Assembly: GCA_014239225.1 (NCBI GenBank)
Contig: JAAZZI010000040.1
Coordinates: forward strand, 1 to 6,813
Length of the DNA stretch: 6,813 nt
Direction of reading: 5' to 3'
Origin: Gammaproteobacteria bacterium
GTDB lineage: Bacteria; Pseudomonadota; Gammaproteobacteria; Eutrophobiales; Eutrophobiaceae
Position numbers and translations under genes: made by a program. Every line of letters starts with the position of its first letter. Position 1 is the stretch's first letter. The notes under the pieces were generated by a model that was not told the origin of the DNA, searched no databases, and saw only the letters and a program-made list of their open reading frames with translations. Positions 1 to 4,641 of the stretch are shown here, piece after piece.

Positions 1-45
1 TATAAAGAATAAAATAAACCAACGAGATTTTTTATAAAGAGTCAT
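1..45 (-). CDS. 5' end of a membrane-targeted protein, possibly DolP/YraP-like lipoprotein (partial)
   Basis: An ATG at 45-43 on the minus strand opens a frame that stays open to the window edge, giving MTLYKKSRWFILFFI. It has a basic N-terminus followed by a hydrophobic run, as in a signal peptide or membrane anchor. The ATG lies only three bases after the gmhA stop, and an AGGATGG-like ribosome site sits inside the gmhA 3' end (53-59), which suggests translational coupling. In E. coli the gene after diaA is dolP, a BON-domain outer-membrane lipoprotein, so position and N-terminal character fit, but no lipobox or BON domain is inside the window. With 15 residues visible the product is an inference from gene order only. 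Confidence 0.42.
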   Translation of the reverse strand, partial: MTLYKKSRWFILFFI

Positions 46-48
46 AAA

Positions 49-642
49 TTAACCATCCTGTCCGAGTAATTGTAGATCAATTAAATCACATAGGGAATGA
101 ATTATCATAATGTGAACCTCTTGGATCCTCGCAGTTGATTTGGTAGGCACACATATTTCAAAATCATTATTATTTATTAAATTTCTAACTTGCCCGCCAT
201 CCCTTCCCGTTAATGCAATTACAATCATATCCTTGTCATGCGCAGCATCTATAGCATGAATAATATTATGTGATTCCCCGCTAGTGCTAATTGCAAGTAG
301 CACGTCATCTGCTTGTCCTAGCGCGCGTATTTGTTTTGAATATATTTCAGCGTACTGATAGTCGTTTGCAATTGAGGTTAATGTTGACGAATCTGTAGTA
401 AGTGCGATAGCTGGTAAGCCAGGACGCTCCATTTCATAACGATTAAGCATTTCTGCCGAAAAATGTTGCGCATCAGCAGCAGACCCGCCATTACCACAAG
501 CTAAAATTTTACGATTATTTAACAGAGAATTTGCAATCCTATCTGCTGCATCAGCGATAATAGGGGCTAGTTTATCCAGAGATTCAGTTTTAACTCGAAT
601 ACTCTCAAGGAAGTTATTTTTTACGCGCTGAGTAGCATCCAT
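49..642 (-). CDS. gmhA: SIS-domain phosphoheptose isomerase (GmhA / DiaA family)
   Basis: A 197-residue cytoplasmic SIS-domain protein of typical family length (192-197). GmhA converts D-sedoheptulose 7-phosphate to D-glycero-D-manno-heptose 7-phosphate, the first step of ADP-heptose synthesis for the LPS inner core. Visible motifs are CGNGGSAADAQHF (49-61), the phosphate-binding ISTSG (118-122), ALTGRDGG (143-150) and RIQEVHIMIIH (172-182). Residues H60, E64, Q174 and H182 align with the zinc ligands of E. coli GmhA (H61, E65, Q172, H180). E. coli DiaA, the DnaA-binding paralogue encoded at this same locus, lacks the glutamate. The protein is otherwise closest by eye to DiaA and to the Pseudomonas GmhA encoded next to lpoA. 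I therefore call it an active isomerase that might also have a DiaA-like role. It lies 87 bp downstream of lpoA on the same strand. No clear Shine-Dalgarno precedes the ATG at 642; it follows an AT-rich leader. Confidence 0.92.
   Translation of the reverse strand: MDATQRVKNNFLESIRVKTESLDKLAPIIADAADRIANSLLNNRKILACGNGGSAADAQHFSAEMLNRYEMERPGLPAIALTTDSSTLTSIANDYQYAEIYSKQIRALGQADDVLLAISTSGESHNIIHAIDAAHDKDMIVIALTGRDGGQVRNLINNNDFEICVPTKSTARIQEVHIMIIHSLCDLIDLQLLGQDG
346..360. repeat. 15-bp direct repeat, copy 1 (inside gmhA)
   Basis: TTCAGCGTACTGATA on the plus strand. Read on the minus strand it encodes residues Y95-E99 (YQYAE) of GmhA. The identical 15-mer occurs again at 696-710 in the gmhA-lpoA gap. 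Sequences flanking the two copies do not match. Confidence 0.8.
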
Positions 643-671
643 ATATATGAATTCATTAAAATTTAAATTAC

Positions 672-700
672 ATTATGCCCGAAATATTTTTTTAATTCAG
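672..700 (-). promoter_or_regulatory. Candidate sigma70 promoter for gmhA
   Basis: On the minus strand CATAAT (677-672) matches the -10 consensus at five of six bases. CTGAAT (700-695) lies 17 bp upstream as a weak -35 (three of six). Transcription would start near 665, about 23 nt before the gmhA ATG. The gap also allows simple read-through from lpoA, since no terminator is visible after lpoA. The -35 half overlaps the 15-bp repeat at 696-710. Confidence 0.3.
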
Positions 701-710
701 CGTACTGATA
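696..710. repeat. 15-bp direct repeat, copy 2 (gmhA-lpoA gap)
   Basis: Exact second copy of the 15-mer at 346-360, here in non-coding DNA. Its core TCAG-CGTA-CTGA has 4-bp inverted arms. Just beside it, GATAGC is repeated twice in tandem (716-727), abutting the lpoA stop codon. Confidence 0.8.
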
Positions 711-729
711 ACAAAGATAGCGATAGCAT

Positions 730-2598
730 TTAATTCAATAATACCGGTTTTCCTTCAATAAATTTAGCTTTACGCAAATTACGCTTGATAATATTATCAT
801 GAACTATTGTTAAGTCACCTGTCTCTCCAACCATGAAGCTATCTTCCTCATGATTGAGACGGTTTATATTTGGGATTAAATTATAGGCATCAATACCAAG
901 AGCATATAGGCGGCGGTACCCAGATTTTTCTTGCGACCAATTCCTATTCAGCGCATCTTGGATAATTGACAATTGTCGTTTAGTATCAAGTATCCATGGC
1001 ATATCAACGAAAATTACGTCATTTAAATCAATATCCTTAGCGCTATCGATAATACCCGTAAAAATATGTGAAGTAGAATATACAGGTAAATTATCAGCAT
1101 AGTGAAAACGAAGTTGTGGAATCAATTGACGCGCATCCTCCGGTATAGCAGCTATAAATATGAAATCTGCATCTTGCCTACGTCGTTCAATATTATGAAT
1201 TTTTATCTTGAGCTTATTGCGAAGATCTCGGGCACGTTGTTCACTTTTGTCAATATTTAGGAGTTCTTTGACTGGTGATGAAAAATCTGTGGTGTTATTT
1301 ATAAAACGCGTATGTTTTGAAACTTCACCACCAAGTTCTAGCCAATGTTTTACAAATGCATCTGCAAGTCGATTACCCCAAGGCGTATCAGGTGTTAATA
1401 CTAAGGCACGTTTATGTCCATCAGATATTGCAATTTTTGCGACTTGCCCAGCTTCATCTTCCGGGGATAAACCAAATTGAAATAAATTTTTATTACCACT
1501 TTGATCATTTTTTAGATCCTGGCGATTGAGGGCGAGTATTTTTATAGATGCATTAGTATTACCATATAATTGATTTGTTGCTTCTTTTTCAAGTGGCCCG
1601 ACAATGTAGTCAACACCATCATTCAATGCTTTTTGATAAATTTCAATAATATTCGAACTGTTTGCATTATATATCTCAATATCTGCTTTTTCTTGTCTAT
1701 CTAAATACCAAGCGGCAAGAAATCCATCACGCACAGCAACAGATGTTTTTTTATATTGTCCTGTTAGGGGTAATAGTAAGCCAATTTTTGATGGGCGTTG
1801 AGCAAATTGCGCACTTTTATTAATAAGTTCTTTAGTTATAGAATCATACGCATCATGGTTTTGATAGCGTTGTGCCCAACCATCAATTGTATTTTCAAGT
1901 TTTTTGGGTTGATATTTATATGTTTGATTAATTAATGCTAGTTCGAGCCAACTTAATAATTTATCAGGCACAACAGGACGTAAATCTTCAAGTTCTGATT
2001 TCGATATTAATTCAAATATTTCCCAAACTTTTCGGCTATTATCTTCAATAATTTTCGGCGAACTTAAGTATTCTGTTAGTTTCAATTGTTCCAATGCAGC
2101 TTTTATATAATTTCCATGGGCGAGATTAGATTTAGCATAGATTTCATGAAAAGCAATTTTGAAACTTTTTGGTATTTCATCTTCAGTTATTTCGTTAAGT
2201 AAATTTAATGTTTTTCCAGGTTTTCCAGATTCAAGCTCGTTATACGCGTTCAAAATTTTAGTTCTTATATGTATTTCTATATCTTGATTATTGAGAGCAT
2301 TTTTTATTAATATTTCGTATGCCTTGTCGTAGTCCTTTCCTTCAGTAAACGCATCAATTGCTTTTATAATATAAAACGTAAATCGCTTCTCATTCTTTTG
2401 AGATAAATTCAGGTATTCTCGAGCAGCTTCTGAATAATCACCAGACTGTATTAATGAAAGAGCATTTTCTTCTATTTCTTTTATTTCAGAATTTAATTGT
2501 ATGTCTGCTTCTTTAGAGGTTGTTGTGACACAGGCCGATAAAAAAGGCAATAAAAAGAGCAAAATTATTAAAAGTCTCATGCATATATTGTGTAACAT
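730..2598 (-). CDS. lpoA: Penicillin-binding protein activator LpoA (LppC family outer-membrane lipoprotein)
   Basis: Outer-membrane lipoprotein that reaches through the periplasm to activate the peptidoglycan synthase PBP1A (known for the E. coli family member). A hydrophobic signal peptide ends in the lipobox LSAC (20-23), so C23 would be acylated; the next residues are V and T, not the Asp inner-membrane retention signal, so export by Lol is expected. Residues about 35-265 are helical and TPR-like (for example NALSLIQSGDYSEAAREYL, 45-63). Residues about 269-615 form the periplasmic-binding-protein-like domain, opening with SKIGLLLPLTGQYKKTS and containing YIVGPLEKEA (331-340) and WGNRLADAF (407-415). 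At 622 residues it is a little shorter than E. coli LpoA. The start is uncertain: the ATG at 2598 (used here) gives a 22-residue signal peptide, while the ATG at 2580 gives a compact 16-residue one starting MRLLIILL. Neither has a clear Shine-Dalgarno. It is divergent from rsmI, as in E. coli. Confidence 0.93.
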   Translation of the reverse strand: MLHNICMRLLIILLFLLPFLSACVTTTSKEADIQLNSEIKEIEENALSLIQSGDYSEAAREYLNLSQKNEKRFTFYIIKAIDAFTEGKDYDKAYEILIKNALNNQDIEIHIRTKILNAYNELESGKPGKTLNLLNEITEDEIPKSFKIAFHEIYAKSNLAHGNYIKAALEQLKLTEYLSSPKIIEDNSRKVWEIFELISKSELEDLRPVVPDKLLSWLELALINQTYKYQPKKLENTIDGWAQRYQNHDAYDSITKELINKSAQFAQRPSKIGLLLPLTGQYKKTSVAVRDGFLAAWYLDRQEKADIEIYNANSSNIIEIYQKALNDGVDYIVGPLEKEATNQLYGNTNASIKILALNRQDLKNDQSGNKNLFQFGLSPEDEAGQVAKIAISDGHKRALVLTPDTPWGNRLADAFVKHWLELGGEVSKHTRFINNTTDFSSPVKELLNIDKSEQRARDLRNKLKIKIHNIERRRQDADFIFIAAIPEDARQLIPQLRFHYADNLPVYSTSHIFTGIIDSAKDIDLNDVIFVDMPWILDTKRQLSIIQDALNRNWSQEKSGYRRLYALGIDAYNLIPNINRLNHEEDSFMVGETGDLTIVHDNIIKRNLRKAKFIEGKPVLLN

Positions 2599-2636
2599 TA
2601 AGCGGAAAATTTCGATAATAATTTTGAAAAAAAATT

Positions 2637-2641
2637 AGGAG
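2637..2641 (+). promoter_or_regulatory. Ribosome binding site fixing the TTG start of rsmI
   Basis: AGGAG followed by a 7-nt spacer and TTG at 2649. The next codons read AGYLYIVATPIGNLGD, the expected RsmI N-terminus, and no in-frame ATG or GTG lies nearby. The 50-bp divergent spacer between the lpoA ATG at 2598 and this gene must also hold promoters for both directions. It is AT-rich, but I see no pair of boxes good enough to assign. Confidence 0.8.
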
Positions 2642-2648
2642 TAATCAG

Positions 2649-3485
2649 TTGGCAGGTTATCTTTACATAGTAGCTACGCCCATCGGCAATTTAGGTGATA
2701 TTACAAGGCGTGCAATTAACATACTTGAGCAGGTAGATCTTATTGCTGCTGAAGATACGAGACATAGCAAAATATTGTTAGATTATCTTGGTATTGACAA
2801 TAAGATTATTGCTTATCACGAGCATAATGAAGAGAAAGTAACTTCACAGTTGATTGAAAAATTGATTAATCAGGAGTCAATTGCACTCATATCAGATGCG
2901 GGTACACCATTGATTAATGATCCTGGTTATAGGCTAGTTGTAGCTGCACATGAAAATAATATAGATGTCATTCCTATACCCGGGGCTTCCGCTGTAATTG
3001 CAGGATTATCTGCTTCGGGCTTACCTTGTAGTAAGTTTATTTTTGAGGGCTATCTCCCAGCAAAAGCAGTTTCACGAAGAAAATACCTAAAAACTTTAGT
3101 GTTAGAATCAAGAACATTAATTTTTTATGAGTCTCCACATCGTATATTAGACTCAATAAACGATATATGCAGCATCTTTGGTTCTTCAAGATATGCCACA
3201 ATTGCACGTGAACTAACTAAGAAGCACGAACAAATTATAAGAGACACCTTGTTAAGTATTAAGTCAAAAATTGAAACAGGAGTAATCAGAATTAGGGGTG
3301 AATTCGTTGTAATTGTAGAAGGGAATCATGATGACTTAATACTAGATTCAGAAATCTTACGAATAAATAAAATATTAGCAGAGAAGATTTCTTACAAAGA
3401 TGCCGTTTTACTTACAGCTAGAATTACTGGTAAGAAAAAAAATGAGATTTATAGACTAGCTCATAAAAACGATAGTACAGAATAA
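2649..3485 (+). CDS. rsmI: 16S rRNA (cytidine1402-2'-O)-methyltransferase RsmI
   Basis: SAM-dependent tetrapyrrole-methylase-fold enzyme that 2'-O-methylates C1402 in the ribosomal P site. It acts on the same nucleotide that RsmH, encoded further right in this window, methylates at N4. The 278-residue length is normal (E. coli 286). Signature motifs in order are LYIVATPIGNLGDITRRA (5-22), AAEDTRHS (33-40), LISDAGTPLINDPGY (80-94), PIPGASA (109-115), LPCSKFIFEGYLP (125-137), FYESPHRI (159-166) and ARELTKKHE (186-194). The C-terminal basic stretch about 246-272 corresponds to the family's small helical tail. Initiation is at TTG with a good AGGAG site 7 nt upstream. It is divergent from lpoA, and rnpB follows about 50 bp downstream on the same strand. 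Confidence 0.96.
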   Translation: MAGYLYIVATPIGNLGDITRRAINILEQVDLIAAEDTRHSKILLDYLGIDNKIIAYHEHNEEKVTSQLIEKLINQESIALISDAGTPLINDPGYRLVVAAHENNIDVIPIPGASAVIAGLSASGLPCSKFIFEGYLPAKAVSRRKYLKTLVLESRTLIFYESPHRILDSINDICSIFGSSRYATIARELTKKHEQIIRDTLLSIKSKIETGVIRIRGEFVVIVEGNHDDLILDSEILRINKILAEKISYKDAVLLTARITGKKKNEIYRLAHKNDSTE

Positions 3486-3499
3486 TTCAGTAAATTTAC

Positions 3500-3527
3500 T
3501 TGCAACTAATACTTATAACAATAAACT
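3500..3527 (+). promoter_or_regulatory. Candidate sigma70 promoter of rnpB
   Basis: TTGCAA (3500-3505), a 16-bp spacer and TAAACT (3522-3527), each matching four of six consensus bases. Transcription would start near 3534, which coincides with the predicted 5' end of the RNase P RNA (P1 begins at 3537). An overlapping TATAAC (3514-3519) is a better -10 by itself, but it has no good -35 and would start transcription about 8 nt earlier. Confidence 0.42.
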
Positions 3528-3535
3528 AAACATTC

Positions 3536-3876
3536 AGAGTCGGCTAGGCAATCGCTATTGAACATTGAGTCAGTAGAGGAAAGTCCGGGCTCCATAAAGA
3601 CACAGTGCCAGTTAATGACTGGCGAGGGTGACCTCAGGGATAGTGCCACAGAAAATAAACCGCCATAACATGGCAAGGGTGAAAAGGTGTGGTAAGAGCA
3701 CACCGGTTCTATTGGTAACAATGAACGCTGGAAAACCCCACTGGGAGCAAGACTAAGTAGAGGAACAATGGTGCGGCCCGCACTGTTCCTGGGTAGGTTG
3801 CTAGAGGTGTGTGGCAACATGCATCCAAGATGAATGATTGCCCATGACAGAACCCGGCTTATCGGCCGACTCGTTC
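3536..3876 (+). ncRNA. rnpB: RNase P RNA, bacterial type A
   Basis: Catalytic RNA that removes 5' leaders from pre-tRNA. Helix P1 is GAGTCGGC (3537-3544) with GCCGACTC (3865-3872). P2 is GGCAATC (3547-3553) with GATTGCC (3836-3842). The P4 strands lie in the conserved blocks GAGGAAAGTCCGGGCTCC (3576-3593) and GACAGAACCCGGCTTAT (3846-3862). The universal AAGGGTGAAAAGG / GGTAAGAGCACACCG core (3675-3705) is intact. The P15-P16 region GGAACAATGGTGCGGCCCGCAC keeps a GGT (3770-3772) positioned to pair with the tRNA 3' RCCA. P18 ends in a GCAA tetraloop (3814-3817). At about 341 nt it is shorter than the E. coli RNA (377), mainly because P3 is a 7-bp hairpin (3555-3561 with 3570-3576) and P12 is only 5 bp (3662-3666 with 3670-3674). 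The ends are set from P1, so they are good to a few bases. Confidence 0.97.
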
Positions 3877-3894
3877 TTTTAGAATTTTTTATTT
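3874..3894 (+). terminator. Weak candidate terminator after rnpB
   Basis: A minimal hairpin TTCT-TTT-AGAA (3874-3884) is followed directly by six T and then ATTT. The 4-bp stem is too weak for a textbook terminator. The adjacent P1 helix of the RNase P RNA may contribute, or the 3' end may be made by processing. The following gene has its own -10-like box, so some separation of transcripts is plausible. Confidence 0.35.
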
Positions 3895-3903
3895 GCTGTG
3901 AGG

Positions 3904-3925
3904 TATAATATTTTTTATAGGAGGT
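3904..3925 (+). promoter_or_regulatory. TATAAT -10 box and strong ribosome site of the ytoQ-family gene
   Basis: A perfect TATAAT (3904-3909) lies 24 bp before the ATG, but no acceptable -35 is found 16-18 bp upstream. Transcription would start near 3916. AGGAGGT (3919-3925) is an almost complete anti-16S match, 7 nt before the ATG at 3933, and is the strongest Shine-Dalgarno in the window. The ribosome site is certain by sequence; the promoter is tentative. Confidence 0.5.
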
Positions 3926-3932
3926 CATCTAA

Positions 3933-4373
3933 ATGGATTGGAATGTTTATTTATCAGGCGAAATTCATACGGACTGGAGAGAAAAAATAAAAGAAGGTAC
4001 TGAAAAATTAGGTTTACCTATCATCTATACCTCAGCAGTTACAGATCATGATTCAAGTGACGCAGCAGGAGACCATCTAGGGAAAGAAGACAATAATTTT
4101 TGGCGTGATCATAAATCATCTAAGATTAATAGTATTCGAACAAAAACATTAATTGAAAAGTGCGATGTTGCTGTAGTTCGCTTTGGCGATAAATTTAAGC
4201 AGTGGAATGCAGCATTTGATGCTGGATGTTGCGCCGCTCTTGGCAAGCCTTATATAACACTCCACGATGAAGAAATTATTCATCCATTAAAGGAAGTTGA
4301 TGCGGCGGCTTTAGCTTGGGCAAAAACACCCGATCAAGTTGTAGAAACACTCCAGTATGTTATTAATGCTTAG
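3933..4373 (+). CDS. ytoQ: YtoQ-family protein (nucleoside 2-deoxyribosyltransferase-like)
   Basis: A 146-residue soluble protein matching the YtoQ family by eye in length (B. subtilis YtoQ about 148) and in motifs. These are WNVYLSGEIHTDWREKI (3-19), YTSAVTDHDSSDAAGD (32-47), SKINSIRTKTLIEKCDVAVVRFGD (63-86 overall) and the hallmark KQWNAAFDAG (89-98), then AALGKPYITLHDE (101-113). The fold is related to nucleoside 2-deoxyribosyltransferases, with a Rossmann-like N-terminal VYLSGEI strand-loop and a C-terminal DAG...GKP segment. The position of the catalytic Glu in classical enzymes appears to be taken by the D96 region, so activity on nucleosides is not assured. The biochemical role of YtoQ is not established to my knowledge. 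The gene lies alone between rnpB and the division cluster, with its own strong ribosome site and a 268-bp spacer before mraZ. No signal peptide or membrane segment is seen. Two adjacent cysteines (C99, C100) are noticeable. Confidence 0.88.
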   Translation: MDWNVYLSGEIHTDWREKIKEGTEKLGLPIIYTSAVTDHDSSDAAGDHLGKEDNNFWRDHKSSKINSIRTKTLIEKCDVAVVRFGDKFKQWNAAFDAGCCAALGKPYITLHDEEIIHPLKEVDAAALAWAKTPDQVVETLQYVINA

Positions 4374-4436
4374 TTTTTTAAGCAAAAAAATTCAAACTTA
4401 AAGTGATTTATTATATAGATAATGGAACATTATGAA

Positions 4437-4465
4437 ATAAATAATGTTATTGTGACGTTATTTAT
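4437..4465. repeat. AT-rich inverted repeat in the ytoQ-mraZ spacer
   Basis: ATAAATAA (4437-4444) pairs perfectly with TTATTTAT (4458-4465). The stem can extend inward with GT/AC pairs and two wobbles to leave a 5-nt loop. No T-run follows on either strand, so it is not a canonical intrinsic terminator, though it could stabilise the 3' end of the ytoQ transcript. A second weaker hairpin lies at 4502-4521 (GTCCTT with AAGGGAC). Nothing else coding is seen in 4374-4549; the GCTTA/TAAGC hairpin at 4368-4383 is followed by A, not T. Confidence 0.4.
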
Positions 4466-4549
4466 CAACTCTGTCCTCAAAATTTAATTTATCTAAGCTA
4501 AGTCCTTGTAAAATAAGGGACATTTATAAAGCAAAAATACAATCAATCC

Positions 4550-4579
4550 TTGACATAGAAGCCTTGAAATCCCTATAGT
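4550..4579 (+). promoter_or_regulatory. Promoter of the mraZ division (dcw) operon
   Basis: A perfect -35 TTGACA (4550-4555), an 18-bp spacer and TATAGT (4574-4579, five of six bases). Transcription would start near 4586, immediately before the MraZ repeats. This is the best sigma70 promoter in the window and corresponds in position to Pmra of E. coli. Confidence 0.82.
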
Positions 4580-4588
4580 TCAACATAA

Positions 4589-4614
4589 GTGGGGTAATGT
4601 GGGTAAAAGTGGAT
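4589..4614 (+). promoter_or_regulatory. MraZ operator: three GTGGG-type repeats with 10-bp period
   Basis: GTGGGG (4589), GTGGGT (4599) and GTGGAT (4609) recur at exactly 10-bp intervals, that is TGGGG-N5-TGGGT-N5-TGGAT. MraZ of E. coli is known to bind TGGGN direct repeats separated by 5 nt upstream of its own gene, one repeat per helical turn. The third box is degenerate (A in place of the last G). The array starts about 3 bp after the predicted start of transcription, so bound MraZ would block promoter clearance. An ATG at 4597 falls inside the array and is part of the operator, not a start codon. Confidence 0.9.
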
Positions 4615-4641
4615 TTTACCAACATAAAGAGGATTATTTCT

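Noticed and set aside
697..727. Ten-codon minus-strand frame MLSLSLLSVR abutting the lpoA stop as a yraN remnant
   Set aside because: It shows no resemblance to the YraN N-terminus, has no ribosome site and ends inside the 15-bp repeat; too short to support.
1208..1529. Two plus-strand open frames of 70-90 codons
   Set aside because: They are antisense to the well-supported lpoA coding region, with no ribosome site and no recognisable motif.
3506..3928. A 140-codon open frame on the minus strand
   Set aside because: It lies wholly antisense to the RNase P RNA, is rich in Ser, Pro and Cys, and resembles the spurious translations commonly seen opposite rnpB. The conserved RNA explains the sequence.
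4368..4383. GCTTA-TAAGC hairpin at the ytoQ stop codon as terminator
   Set aside because: The stem is only 5 bp and is followed by A residues on the plus strand; the T-run is in the loop.
4451..4465. TGTGA half-site as a CRP box
   Set aside because: The second half reads TTATC rather than TCACA, and its position about 90 bp upstream of Pmra's -35 does not suggest a classical site.
4597..4641. Longer mraZ starting at ATG 4597
   Set aside because: The ATG lies inside the GTGGG operator array. The extra 15 residues do not fit the family, and the start at 4642 has a good ribosome site and gives the standard 152-residue protein.
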